Part shown: positions 24,201 through 33,214 of the stretch, in pieces
Numbering within the stretch: position 1 is the stretch's first letter
How the letters are laid out: every line of letters starts with the position of its first letter
Assembly: GCA_900546075.1 (NCBI GenBank)
Contig: URBH01000017.1
Location: 1 to 37,593 of the forward strand
DNA length: 37,593 bases
Direction of reading: 5' to 3'
Origin: an uncultured Eubacteriales bacterium
Lineage (GTDB): Bacteria > Bacillota > Clostridia > Oscillospirales > Oscillospiraceae
The notes under the pieces: model-generated
The model's input: the letters and a program-made list of their open reading frames with translations, nothing else
Told to the model about the DNA's origin: nothing
Database searches by the model: none
Made by a program: the position numbers and the translations under genes

Positions 24201-25270
24201 GCAAAAAGCCGGGGAAGCACCGTTGGTCGCTGACGCTGCTCTACTCCACCGCGTTTTTTCTCATTCAGCTGGCGGCAGTCCTCATTACGGCGGCGCTGTC
24301 CTTTCTGCTGACCAAGCTGGGGGTGCTGGATAATCTGGGCATTCCCAGAAATTCCGGCTTTGCCATGCTGATCGTGATGCTGCTGATCAGCGTCCTGGTG
24401 GGGAGCCTGGTTGCCATCGGCACCGTAAAGATTCCGCTGCGCCCCTTTAACCGGCTGATCAACAACATCAACCGGCTGGCGGCGGGGGATTTCACGGCCA
24501 GAATGCATTACGGTAAGGTCATAGGGGACAACCCCGTTTTTCGGGAGCTGTCGGAGAGCTTCAACGCCATGGCGGAGGAGCTGGAAAATACCCAGATGCT
24601 GCGAAGCGACTTTATCAACAACTTTTCCCACGAATTCAAAACCCCCATCGTCTCCATCGCCGGGTTTGCCAAGCTCCTGCGTCGGGGCAATCTCACCGAC
24701 GCGCAGAAGGAGGAATACCTGGCCATCATCGAGGAGGAATCCCTCCGTCTGGCGGCCATGGCCACCAACGTAATGAACCTGACGAAGGTGGAAAATCAGA
24801 CGATTTTAACGGATTTGACCACCTTCAATTTATCGGAACAGATTCGCGCCTGCGTGCTGCTGCTGGAGGAAAAGTGGAGCCGCAAGGAGCTGGACTTAGA
24901 CCTGGAATTTCCGGAATATTCCATCTGCGCCAACGAGGAACTGCTGAAGCAGGTATGGATCAATCTGCTGGACAACGCCATCAAGTATTCCCCCAACTAT
25001 GGGGAGATCGGCGTGCGGATTTCGGAGGGGGCGGAGACGCTGGCGGTCACCGTCACCAACTACGGCCCCGACATCCCCAAGGACAAGGTCAGCAAAATCT
25101 GGGGAAAATTCTACCAGGCGGACGAGTCCCATTCCTCGGAGGGCAACGGCATCGGCCTTGCCGTGGTGAAGCAGGTGGTGCAGCTCCACGGCGGCACTGC
25201 CACGGTGGACAGCGGCAACGGTTCAACGGCCTTTACCGTGGAGCTGCCCAAGCGGAAGGAAACCGCTTAG
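24197..25270 (+). CDS. sensor histidine kinase
   Basis: A 357-residue membrane kinase. Two transmembrane segments (about 12-38 and 55-77) flank a very short external loop, so the signal is probably sensed in or near the membrane. A HAMP linker follows (about 78-130). The HisKA domain has phosphoacceptor His145 in FSHEFKTP; the ATPase domain has the N box NLLDNAIKYSP, a GP-D region and the G box GNGIGLAVVKQVV. It phosphorylates the adjacent response regulator. The small input domain is typical of intramembrane-sensing kinases that respond to envelope stress; the stimulus is unknown. Confidence 0.93.
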   Translation: MSKKPGKHRWSLTLLYSTAFFLIQLAAVLITAALSFLLTKLGVLDNLGIPRNSGFAMLIVMLLISVLVGSLVAIGTVKIPLRPFNRLINNINRLAAGDFTARMHYGKVIGDNPVFRELSESFNAMAEELENTQMLRSDFINNFSHEFKTPIVSIAGFAKLLRRGNLTDAQKEEYLAIIEEESLRLAAMATNVMNLTKVENQTILTDLTTFNLSEQIRACVLLLEEKWSRKELDLDLEFPEYSICANEELLKQVWINLLDNAIKYSPNYGEIGVRISEGAETLAVTVTNYGPDIPKDKVSKIWGKFYQADESHSSEGNGIGLAVVKQVVQLHGGTATVDSGNGSTAFTVELPKRKETA

Positions 25271-25282
25271 GCGGTTTCGTTT
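25259..25282 (+). terminator. terminator-like hairpin at the end of the kinase gene
   Basis: GAAACCGC (25259-25266) pairs with GCGGTTTC (25271-25278) around the stop codon in the loop, then GTTT. The T-tract is short, so termination may be partial and ftsH may receive some readthrough. Confidence 0.5.
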
Positions 25283-25365
25283 CGGTTGAGAATTGCGTGA
25301 TACAGTAAAAAATACACAGTTTGCCGGCTGCGTCCGGGCCGGCGGGAAAAGGAGGAAACACGGAT

Positions 25366-27177
25366 ATGAATGAAGTCAAACAGCCAAAGAAACCCCTGAT
25401 TTTCTACTATACCCTGGTTATGGTCGCTCTGGTGCTGGTCAACTTCCTGCTGGTTCCCTGGATTGCGGAGCAGCAGATCATCGAGGTGGACTACGGTACC
25501 TTCATCACCATGACGGAAAATAAGGAAATCGATCAGGTAAAGGTGGAGGACAACCAGATCCTCTTTGAGGGCAAGGACGGCAAGATTTATAAAACCGGCC
25601 TGATGAATGACCCTGATCTGGTGAACCGGCTCCACGATTCCGGCGCGCAGTTCGGCGGAGAAATCGTGGAGGAAACCTCCCCGCTCTTAAACATCCTGCT
25701 GACCTGGGTGCTGCCCGTTGTGCTGTTCGTCGCTCTGGGGCAGTTCATGTCCAAAAAGCTGATGGACAGAGCCGGCGGCCCGAACTCCATGATGTTCAAC
25801 GGCGGCAATTCCAGCGCCCGGGTGTATGTCCAGTCCTCCGACGGCATCAAATTTGACGACGTGGAAGGCGTGGACGAGGCGGAGGAAAGCCTGCAGGAGA
25901 TCGTGGATTATCTGCACAATCCGGACAAGTACCGTCAGATCGGCGCCTCCATGCCCAAGGGCGTTCTGCTGGTAGGCCCTCCGGGTACCGGCAAAACCAT
26001 GCTGGCAAAGGCCGTCGCCGGTGAGGCGAACGTCCCGTTCTTCTCCATCAGCGGCTCCGAATTTGTGGAAATGTTTGTGGGCATGGGCGCGAGCAAGGTG
26101 CGCGACCTGTTCCGGCAGGCCAAGGAAAAAGCCCCCTGCATCGTGTTCATCGACGAGATCGACGCCATCGGCCAGAAGCGGAACGCGGGCGTCATGGGCG
26201 GCAACGACGAGCGGGAGCAGACGCTGAATCAGCTCCTGACGGAAATGGACGGCTTTGAAGGAAATTCCGGCGTTATCATTCTCGCCGCCACCAACCGCCC
26301 CGAATCCCTCGACCCCGCATTGACCCGTCCCGGCCGGTTTGACCGCCGGGTACCGGTGGAGCTGCCCGACCTTCAGGGGCGGGAAGCGATTCTGCGGGTA
26401 CATGCGAAGAAAATCAAAATTGCCGACGACGTGGACTTCAAGCAGATCGCCCGGATGGCCTCCGGCGCGTCCGGCGCGGAGCTTGCCAATATCGTCAACG
26501 AAGCGGCGCTGCGCGCCGTCCGGGACGGGCGGAAATTCGCCACCGAAGCGGACATGGAAGAGTCCATCGAGGTGGTCATCGCGGGCTATCAGAAGAAGAA
26601 CGCCATTCTCACCGACAAGGAAAAGTGGACGGTTTCCTATCACGAAATCGGCCACGCGCTGGTCGCGGCCATGCAGAGCCATTCCGCCCCGGTGCAGAAG
26701 ATCACCATTATCCCCCGCACCTCCGGCGCGCTGGGCTATACCATGCAGGTGGAGCAGGGGAACCACTATCTGATGACCCGGGAGGAAATTCTGGATCAGA
26801 TCGCTACGTATACCGGCGGCCGCGCGGCGGAGGAGGTCAAGTTCGGCACCATTTCCACCGGCGCCTCCAACGACATTGAGCAGGCTACCAAAATGGCCCG
26901 GGCCATGATTACCCGCTACGGCATGAGCGAGGACTTTGACATGGTGGCGCTGGAGACCGTTACCAACCAGTATCTGGGGGGAGACGCGTCCCTGGCCTGT
27001 TCCGCAGAGACCCAGGCGCAGGTTGACCGGCAGGTGGTTGCGCTTGTAAAGCAGCAGCACGAAAAAGCGAAAAACATTCTCACGGAAAACAGGCAGAAGC
27101 TGGATGAGCTGGCAAGCTACCTGTACGAAAAGGAAACCATCACCGGCGAGGAATTTATGAAGATTCTCAACGGCTGA
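25366..27177 (+). CDS. ftsH: ATP-dependent zinc metalloprotease FtsH
   Basis: A 603-residue membrane-bound AAA+ protease that degrades membrane and regulatory proteins. Two transmembrane segments (about 10-31 and 105-127) enclose a short external domain. The AAA domain has Walker A GPPGTGKT (204-211), Walker B IVFIDEID and the second region of homology ATNRPESLDPALTRPGRFDRR. The zinc site is HEIGH (426-430) plus a third ligand in SNDIEQATK (Asp503). The start at 25366 has AAAGGAGG about 10 nt upstream. Length is normal. degV follows after 38 nt. Confidence 0.95.
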   Translation: MNEVKQPKKPLIFYYTLVMVALVLVNFLLVPWIAEQQIIEVDYGTFITMTENKEIDQVKVEDNQILFEGKDGKIYKTGLMNDPDLVNRLHDSGAQFGGEIVEETSPLLNILLTWVLPVVLFVALGQFMSKKLMDRAGGPNSMMFNGGNSSARVYVQSSDGIKFDDVEGVDEAEESLQEIVDYLHNPDKYRQIGASMPKGVLLVGPPGTGKTMLAKAVAGEANVPFFSISGSEFVEMFVGMGASKVRDLFRQAKEKAPCIVFIDEIDAIGQKRNAGVMGGNDEREQTLNQLLTEMDGFEGNSGVIILAATNRPESLDPALTRPGRFDRRVPVELPDLQGREAILRVHAKKIKIADDVDFKQIARMASGASGAELANIVNEAALRAVRDGRKFATEADMEESIEVVIAGYQKKNAILTDKEKWTVSYHEIGHALVAAMQSHSAPVQKITIIPRTSGALGYTMQVEQGNHYLMTREEILDQIATYTGGRAAEEVKFGTISTGASNDIEQATKMARAMITRYGMSEDFDMVALETVTNQYLGGDASLACSAETQAQVDRQVVALVKQQHEKAKNILTENRQKLDELASYLYEKETITGEEFMKILNG

Positions 27178-27215
27178 TGACTTCCCCAACGCAGGAAGAA
27201 AGGTACTATCGCACT

Positions 27216-28103
27216 ATGAAAATCGCAATCGCAACGGATACCAACAGCGGAATTACCGCCTCAGAGGGGGAAAAGCTGGGCGTTTATGTCCTGGCCATGC
27301 CCGTCAATCTGGAGGAAACCATCCACTACGAGGGACTAGACATCACGTCGGAGCAGCTGTATGACGCCATGCGGCAGCACCGGGAGGTCTCCACCTCCCA
27401 GCCGTCGCCGGGGCAGCTCATGGAGCTGTGGGACGGGATTCTGGCAAAGGGCTATGATGAGATCGTCTATATCCCCATGTCCAGCGGCCTGAGCGGCTCC
27501 TGTCAGAGCGCCGCCCTGTTTGCCCGGGACTATGACGGCAAAGTGCAGGTGGTGGACAACCACCGGATCTCCGTGACCCAGAGAGAATCGGTGATCAGCG
27601 CCCTTCGTCTGGCGAAGCAGGGGTACGACGCCGGACAGATCAGGGAATTTCTGGAAAAGCACGCCTATGACGCCAGCATCTACATCACCGTGGACTCCAT
27701 GGAGTACCTGAAAAAGGGAGGCCGTGTCACCCCCGCCGCGGCGACGCTGGCCACGGTGCTGAACCTCAAGCCGGTGCTGACCATTCAGGGAGACAAGCTG
27801 GACGCCTTCGCCAAGGTGCGGGGCATGAAGCTTGCCGAGAGCAAGATGATCGATGCCCTTCACCAGGATCGGGCAGAGCGCTTCAAGGATGTTCCGGAGT
27901 CCCGCCTCCTGATCGAAACCGCCGGAACGCTGGAAAACGAGGCGCTGGCGGAGTCCTGGCGTCAGCAGGTGCAGGCGGAGTTCCCCTTTGCCAAGGTGAG
28001 CTATGCCAACCTGCCATGCAGCATCGCCTGCCACGTAGGCATGAATTCCGTTGCCGCCGTCATCATGACGGAGGAAGTGCAGCGGGCGGAGGACGGGCAG
28101 TGA
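27216..28103 (+). CDS. DegV-family fatty-acid-binding protein
   Basis: A 295-residue DegV protein, the family that binds fatty acids (FakB-like) for presentation to the kinase FakA. Visible family features: an opening IAIATDTNSGI, the ligand-loop serine region VSTSQPSPGQ, IPMSSGLSGSC, VDSMEYLKKGGRV and a C-terminal block ending in GMNSVAAVIM. The ATG at 27216 gives the typical N-terminus, although its ribosome binding site (GAAAGG) is 12 nt away; an ATG at 27177 overlapping the ftsH stop would add 13 untypical residues. Likely co-transcribed with ftsH. No fakA is seen in the window. Confidence 0.88.
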   Translation: MKIAIATDTNSGITASEGEKLGVYVLAMPVNLEETIHYEGLDITSEQLYDAMRQHREVSTSQPSPGQLMELWDGILAKGYDEIVYIPMSSGLSGSCQSAALFARDYDGKVQVVDNHRISVTQRESVISALRLAKQGYDAGQIREFLEKHAYDASIYITVDSMEYLKKGGRVTPAAATLATVLNLKPVLTIQGDKLDAFAKVRGMKLAESKMIDALHQDRAERFKDVPESRLLIETAGTLENEALAESWRQQVQAEFPFAKVSYANLPCSIACHVGMNSVAAVIMTEEVQRAEDGQ

Positions 28104-28111
28104 CACCGATA

Positions 28112-28155
28112 ACAAACGGGCAAGCCTCAACCAAGGTTGAGGCTTGCCTGTTTGT
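28112..28155. terminator. long hairpin after degV
   Basis: A 21-bp stem with one G-T wobble, ACAAACGGGCAAGCC.. pairing with ..GGCTTGCCTGTTTGT around a 2-nt central gap. It is followed by ATATA rather than a clean T-run. It most likely terminates the ftsH-degV transcript. Confidence 0.75.
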
Positions 28156-28224
28156 ATATAGCCGATACGATTGCTGTAAAGGCGTTTATGGCTCCGGAAA
28201 TAAAGTGGACGATTCCTATCCCGC

Positions 28225-28253
28225 TTGAATATCCGAGGATTTTGTGCTATAGT
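28225..28253 (+). promoter_or_regulatory. promoter of the MFS-LuxR regulator gene
   Basis: TTGAAT (28225-28230), 17 nt, TATAGT (28248-28253), about 100 nt before the GTG start. A partial dyad, ATATCCGA (28230-28236 region) and TCGGAT (28265-28270), brackets the -10 box and could bind a regulator. The rest of 28156-28355 shows nothing further. Confidence 0.65.
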
Positions 28254-28355
28254 GAAGCAAAATATCGGATTATATTATCTGCTTTGCCGGCGGGATTTGC
28301 GGTGCATTGGGCTGTATGCCTGATGATGTGATGACGGATAAAGGGGGCTTTTGAA

Positions 28356-29804
28356 GTGGGGACGATCGTGACCAGGATCACACGGGGCGCGGACTTTCAT
28401 AAAAAGACCATAAGCCCTTATCTGTATGCGGCTGCTCTGATGGGGATGTTTACGTTCCTGTTTCTGGGCGCGGAATATCTGTTTGTGAATGTGCTTTCCG
28501 GCGTCGTATCGGAAGACAAGACGGTGTTGGCGCAGAATTATGCCCTGGGAATCAGTGCGGCCGGCTTTGTGCTGTACCCGCTGTCTGGCCGATTCCGGAA
28601 AGACCGGCTGAAAGCGGTATGCGCCGTCTTTTGCGGTCTCCTGTCCGTTTTGTGCATGGGTTTCATTTGCAGCGGAACGGCTTATGCAGGCATTTTCGCG
28701 GCGGGACTTGTTTTGTTTTTGCTTCTCGGAGGGGTTGGCAGTGCCGTCTTTTATGCCTCTGTGCGAATGATGAAAACAGACAGGTATCTGGCCAGGACGG
28801 TGGGCGTTTCCTATGGAGCAGGGGTTCTCCTCCAGTTTGTGAACAACAATCTCATCCGTTCCGGGATTGCAGAGGCCGCCATGCTGTCCGTGTGCTTGCT
28901 GATTCTCATCGCTTTGCTGATGAAATGCCGCCGGGATTCCTGCAAACGCAGGGAAAACCCGGCCGATCCTCCTGCAAAAGAGAAACAGAGCGGCGGAAAA
29001 GAGGAGAAAATGGGGGCTGTCGTCGGCGGATTGTTTGTTCTGCTTGTGGCGCTGATGACCTGCATTTTCAGTACCCTTGACAATGTGGTAACCCTCGTTC
29101 ACTCCCGTGGGGAAATGGACATCGGGCAATGGCCGAGGATTCTGCTGGCGCTCAGCGGAGTGGCGGCGGGCTTTGTGTTTGACCTGAACAACCGAAAATA
29201 CACGGGATTCATCATGTATTGCGTGATGGTGCTGTCCACAATCTGCATTGCCGTGCTGGAATTCTCCGGTTCGTTTTTGGTGGGGCTGGTCGTGTTCTAT
29301 CTGTCGGCGGGATTTTTTGCCGTGTTTTTCACCAGCGGCTCTATGGAGATCTCCCGCCATAGGAAGATGCCGGAACTGTGGGCAGGAATGGGACGGGCGG
29401 TCAATAACATCACCGCCGCGGTGATTGCGAGGCCTGTTCTGGGTCTGATGTCCTCTGACAGCACGCTTGCCGTCATCGTCCTTGTGCTGGTGCTGTTTGC
29501 GGCGGTCAGCGTGGTGGCGGCCGTTTACACCTTCCGGAAGAAAACCTTTTTCGAGCAGCTTGTTTCTGCCGCGACCGAAGAGAGGGACGAAAAAGAGAAG
29601 CTGCGAAACTTTGCGGAGGTCTTTTCCTTCACGGAAAGAGAGACCGAGGTATTTGACCGCCTGGTCAACACGGAGGACAGTATACAGGCAATCGCGGAAA
29701 GCCTGTATATTTCCAGGCGGACGCTGGAGCGGTATATCTCCGCCATCTATGAAAAAACAGGCGTAAGATCCCGCATAGGGCTTCTGAAGCTTTACAACAA
29801 ATGA
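28356..29804 (+). CDS. membrane-embedded LuxR-family regulator with MFS-like domain
   Basis: A 482-residue protein: residues 20-405 hold about 12 hydrophobic segments, with a long basic/acidic cytoplasmic loop (about 190-222) in the middle, as in MFS transporters. Residues about 418-480 are a LuxR-type helix-turn-helix, FSFTERETEVFDRL followed by IAESLYISRRTLERYISAIYEKTGV. This architecture is common in gut Eggerthellaceae and some Clostridia. It is thought to act as a one-component membrane sensor; ligands are largely unknown. The GTG start has GGGGG 8 nt upstream. It precedes the lipoprotein/zinc-ribbon genes, which are candidate targets. Confidence 0.85.
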   Translation: MGTIVTRITRGADFHKKTISPYLYAAALMGMFTFLFLGAEYLFVNVLSGVVSEDKTVLAQNYALGISAAGFVLYPLSGRFRKDRLKAVCAVFCGLLSVLCMGFICSGTAYAGIFAAGLVLFLLLGGVGSAVFYASVRMMKTDRYLARTVGVSYGAGVLLQFVNNNLIRSGIAEAAMLSVCLLILIALLMKCRRDSCKRRENPADPPAKEKQSGGKEEKMGAVVGGLFVLLVALMTCIFSTLDNVVTLVHSRGEMDIGQWPRILLALSGVAAGFVFDLNNRKYTGFIMYCVMVLSTICIAVLEFSGSFLVGLVVFYLSAGFFAVFFTSGSMEISRHRKMPELWAGMGRAVNNITAAVIARPVLGLMSSDSTLAVIVLVLVLFAAVSVVAAVYTFRKKTFFEQLVSAATEERDEKEKLRNFAEVFSFTERETEVFDRLVNTEDSIQAIAESLYISRRTLERYISAIYEKTGVRSRIGLLKLYNK

Positions 29805-29811
29805 TTTTTCC

Positions 29812-29846
29812 AAACGCCGCCTTCCGTAAAAGGAGGGCGGCGTTTT
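29812..29846 (+). terminator. terminator of the MFS-LuxR gene
   Basis: AAACGCCGCC (29812-29821) with GGCGGCGTTT (29836-29845), extended inside by CTTCC/GGAGG-like pairs, then TTTTG. From here to 30008 I see only a small GGCGGA/TCCGCC dyad (29898-29911) and no confident promoter. Confidence 0.8.
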
Positions 29847-30008
29847 GCGCTGTTTCGCGGTAAAGTTCGCTTACTGCTCCCCCCAATTTCGGAGATGGCG
29901 GAACTCCGCCACGCTGTTTTGGAAGATTGGCGGGGTTCCCTTATATACTTTTCCGCGCGCGTGACCTACAATGAAACCGATAGCAACGACGAAAGTAGGA
30001 GGGTATCC

Positions 30009-30704
30009 ATGAAAGGGAAAATGTTGGTTAAGCAGACTATGGCGGTTTTTTCCGCCTGTATCCTGTGCTGCGCTGCATTCGCTTCGTGCGGCAGACCGAT
30101 TTCCGAAGAGGCAAGCGCCGGGGATACGCCGGCTCAGGCTTCCTATGAAAGCGGGGAGCTGGTAGCCATGGCAAGGGCGTATTATGAGGCGCAAAGCGGT
30201 TTTTTCGCCCCGGAAGCGGACTGCACGGAAAATGAAGACGGCACGTATACGATTCATCTCTATGAGATCGTCAAGGATGAAGAAGGGGATTCCTGGCATA
30301 CGGCGACCTCCTGCTGGTACACGGTGGACGCTTCCGGCAGAGGACGCGACGATATTTCAGAAGCTGAGATCGCGCTTCCGCCCCTTTCGCCGGCGGATAC
30401 GGCCGCTTATATTGGCACACCTGTAAAACTGCGGTATATCCGGGACGGAGAAGCGCGCAGTGAGCGGGAAATCAGGGATGCCCAGACGCTGACCGCGTGC
30501 ATGGAAGCGCTGCGGCAGCTTCAGATCGGCGAAAAGACGGATATTCGCGGGATGGACGCGGGAGAAACCTTCCTTTTCACATTCCAGGACGGAAGCGTCT
30601 GGACGCTGTCCTTTGAGATGGGAAATCTGCTGAAAGACGGCGTGTGCTACGAGACGGTCGGTTACGGGACTCTGCACCGACTGGCAGAGAGTCAGAAAGC
30701 TTAA
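30009..30704 (+). CDS. putative lipoprotein of unknown function
   Basis: A 231-residue predicted lipoprotein: a basic, hydrophobic signal peptide with lipobox FASC and Cys27. The mature part has two regions. About 45-125 includes CTENEDGTYTIHLYEIV and ATSCWYTVDASGRG, a pattern I associate with uncharacterised Clostridia lipoproteins. About 140-231 contains FLFTFQDGSVWTLSFE, a beta-rich segment. I cannot assign a function. GGAGG lies 6 nt before the ATG; the open frame continues upstream, but without a ribosome binding site. The small gene at 30730 follows after 25 nt. Confidence 0.8.
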   Translation: MKGKMLVKQTMAVFSACILCCAAFASCGRPISEEASAGDTPAQASYESGELVAMARAYYEAQSGFFAPEADCTENEDGTYTIHLYEIVKDEEGDSWHTATSCWYTVDASGRGRDDISEAEIALPPLSPADTAAYIGTPVKLRYIRDGEARSEREIRDAQTLTACMEALRQLQIGEKTDIRGMDAGETFLFTFQDGSVWTLSFEMGNLLKDGVCYETVGYGTLHRLAESQKA

Positions 30705-30729
30705 GCCCATCGGAAAAGGAGGCCAGAGC

Positions 30730-31071
30730 ATGAACATCGCACGAAGGTCGCTCCCATATGTCCGGCAGTACGTCATCGTTGCCATATATGAGGTTCTGGA
30801 ACAGCTTTGCGCTCCCTATGAAAAAACGGATGCCTCAACGATCCTTTCCGAAATACCGGTTTACGGAAACAAAAGCGTGTTTTCGATTTCCGTAAGCGAA
30901 CAGGCGGAGGGAACGCAGATGCTGGTTACAATGGTGCGCCCATGTACAGGCCTGTCCGAGGACGGAGTCCAGCGGGCGGTCACAGCCGTTGCAGATCGAA
31001 TATCCCAATATCTGGAAAATGAAACGGTATTGGTGGGCGCTTCGCCGCAAAAATCAAGAGTACGAGCCTGA
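30730..31071 (+). CDS. small protein of unknown function
   Basis: A 113-residue cytoplasmic-looking protein with no signal peptide. It seems to be alpha/beta: an N-terminal helix (about 5-30), two predicted strands around SVFSISVSE and TQMLVTMVRP, and a C-terminal helix (about 77-96). No family was recognised. GGAGG sits 7 nt before the ATG. It lies between two lipoprotein genes with gaps of 25 and 39 nt, so it is probably part of the same operon. Confidence 0.7.
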   Translation: MNIARRSLPYVRQYVIVAIYEVLEQLCAPYEKTDASTILSEIPVYGNKSVFSISVSEQAEGTQMLVTMVRPCTGLSEDGVQRAVTAVADRISQYLENETVLVGASPQKSRVRA

Positions 31072-31110
31072 CGGATCAGGAAGAAAAATGGAGAATACGG
31101 AGGTTTATTT

Positions 31111-31716
31111 GTGAAAAGAAGGTATTTGACAATTTTAATGGCGCTGTTGCTGGCGCTGTGCCTTGCGGCCTGCGGAAGCACGTCCGAAGGTATATCCAGA
31201 ACACAGGCGTTGTTTTCCAAATACAGCAAAGAAACAGGGGTACATCTGGGCTTGTCCATGGAGAATGACGGTATGGATACCCTGGTGGAGCTGTATCAGC
31301 TCGGGGATAACCTGTCTCTTGACGTTACGGTCGGGGGAGACCGGTTTGTTTACATTGTCAAGGATAACACGCTGACGGTTCTTGACCCTGCCAATCAGGT
31401 ATCCGAGCAAATGGAAATAACGGATGAAGTTCAAGGCTTCCTGGAGACGATTTCCTCAGGTGTCGACAACATACTGTCCCTGGGGCAGGCGGATGTCGAG
31501 TATCAAAAGGGTACCGTAACGATCGACGGCGTGAAATACGAGACCGAGGAAGCGGTCAATGACGGCAGTACGGTAAAATTTGCGTACAGGGATGACGGTA
31601 CGCTTGCGTATATCATAACGCTGGACGGTGCCACGGAAACGGAGATCAGAATAACCGCTTTTGATGGGGATGTAGAAGAATCCCGGTTTGACATCCCGGA
31701 TGGGTACGAGAAATAA
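31111..31716 (+). CDS. putative lipoprotein, LolA/LppX-like
   Basis: A 201-residue lipoprotein: signal peptide MKRRYLTILMALLLALC with lipobox LAAC and Cys21. The mature part is a series of beta strands and ends RITAFDGDVEESRFDIPDGY, a closing pattern often seen in LolA/LppX-like or DUF4412-like lipid-binding folds. Binding of a hydrophobic ligand is therefore possible but uncertain. The start is GTG, with CGGAGG 7 nt upstream. It is part of the unknown gene run. Confidence 0.75.
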   Translation: MKRRYLTILMALLLALCLAACGSTSEGISRTQALFSKYSKETGVHLGLSMENDGMDTLVELYQLGDNLSLDVTVGGDRFVYIVKDNTLTVLDPANQVSEQMEITDEVQGFLETISSGVDNILSLGQADVEYQKGTVTIDGVKYETEEAVNDGSTVKFAYRDDGTLAYIITLDGATETEIRITAFDGDVEESRFDIPDGYEK

Positions 31717-31774
31717 TCCCATCTTACCCTGTTGATTCTTCCCGGGATAACGTCGGAAAAAGGAGTGCAAAACC

Positions 31775-33199
31775 GTGAAAATCAAGGCTTATATCTGTCC
31801 GTCCTGCGGCGCGCCGCTGGACGTGAACTACGACACCACATTTACATTCTGCCCCCACTGCGGGTGCAGGCTCCACATTTCCTATGAAGGGGAGACGGCA
31901 CCCAAAAATCCGGATCTTCGACAATTCACGGCGTCGGACACCGGGGTGACGCTGGCCAGCGCCGTGGTTCCCCCGGACTATACGCTGAAAGGCACGCTGG
32001 TTTCCCAATGGCAATGCGACAGCGTTCCCTTTACCGCCACCGTCCGCGCCGTCAGCCCGGATCATTCCACCGTGCTGATGTCCTCCTCCCGGGAAACCTT
32101 TGAGGATTATCGGAACCCCATGCAGAGAAGAGCGGTATTTTCCGTGCCGGGGGTGATCAAGGCCGGGTTCCGGGATTTTATGGAGCCGGAGGCCTATCTT
32201 CAGCAGTACGCCCAGCAGGTACTGGGGGTGCCGGTCACGCCGGTGGCCAGGGCAACCCTTCCCAGCCTGTTCGGGAAAAATCTCCCGGCGGAAAAGGCAA
32301 AGCTTCTGTCCTTTTTCCAATCCCACTGCATCAATATCAACGTGCGCATCGAGGTGGCGAACGTAGTCTGTGATGGGATCCTGATGAAATTTTCCGCCCG
32401 GTTAGGAGAGCGGGATGTGGTGGTTCTGGCAGGCGCGGATTGGCAGGGCGTGGAATACTACGATGCCAATCATGTCTTTTCCGGGATTCAGAATTCTTTT
32501 CTCAATCCGTTTGCCAGTGCCGGTTGGGGAACGACGAAAAATTTCACGGATTTCCTGAAACAGGGCGGCATGGTGGGGCAGATGCTGCGGGGCAGAAGCG
32601 AGACCGTTCAAAGCCCTCAGCAGCCGCAGACTCCGGCGGCGATTCCCCTGGGTCACGCGAAGCAGTACGGAAAAAGCGTGGACGTTATCCAGTGGGGCAG
32701 CAAGCGGCGGTACCTGATGGTGACCCCTGTGGAAAAGGAAGCGGAAGCGACGGAAATCTTCCTTCGTTTTGTGGGAACGCTGTCTCCGGATCCGGCGCTT
32801 ACGAAGCAGGAAAGCGCATTGGTAGAGCAGATGTTCCAGACCCGGGTGATGGAAGCGCAGGGGTATGCCGCCCAGGCGCAGCAGATGCGGATGCAGACCA
32901 TGCAGCGGCAGATGGAGGTATCCCGGCAGATTTCCCGGAACAACGACGAGATCTCCGCGGGCATTATGGATTCCTGGGAAAAGCGCAGCGCTTCCCAGAG
33001 CCGGATGAGTACCGGGTATTCCGAGGCCATCCGCGGCGTCAATTCCTACGCCACGCCCTCCGGCGGGACAGTTGAGTTCCATGTGACGGCCGACCATGTG
33101 TATCAGAACCGCTATGGGGATACCATCGGCGTGTCGGGCAATGGGGTCGACCCGGATGTGGCGGCCAAGCTTGACTGGACGGAACTGAAACGGAAATAA
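31775..33199 (+). CDS. zinc-ribbon protein of unknown function
   Basis: A 474-residue protein with no signal peptide. A zinc ribbon at the N-terminus (Cys8, Cys11, Cys26, Cys29 in CPSC and CPHC) is followed by two beta-rich regions (about 50-160 and 170-260), a Gln/Pro linker (about 275-290), another folded region (295-350), a Gln/Met/Arg-rich helical stretch (about 355-400) and a short C-terminal block, VTADHVYQNRYGDTIGVSG. I remember similar ends in uncharacterised Firmicutes proteins, but no function. The start is GTG, with AAGGAG 9 nt upstream. The following lipoprotein starts 15 nt after its stop. Confidence 0.78.
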   Translation: MKIKAYICPSCGAPLDVNYDTTFTFCPHCGCRLHISYEGETAPKNPDLRQFTASDTGVTLASAVVPPDYTLKGTLVSQWQCDSVPFTATVRAVSPDHSTVLMSSSRETFEDYRNPMQRRAVFSVPGVIKAGFRDFMEPEAYLQQYAQQVLGVPVTPVARATLPSLFGKNLPAEKAKLLSFFQSHCININVRIEVANVVCDGILMKFSARLGERDVVVLAGADWQGVEYYDANHVFSGIQNSFLNPFASAGWGTTKNFTDFLKQGGMVGQMLRGRSETVQSPQQPQTPAAIPLGHAKQYGKSVDVIQWGSKRRYLMVTPVEKEAEATEIFLRFVGTLSPDPALTKQESALVEQMFQTRVMEAQGYAAQAQQMRMQTMQRQMEVSRQISRNNDEISAGIMDSWEKRSASQSRMSTGYSEAIRGVNSYATPSGGTVEFHVTADHVYQNRYGDTIGVSGNGVDPDVAAKLDWTELKRK

Positions 33200-33214
33200 C
33201 GGGAGGTTATGAAT

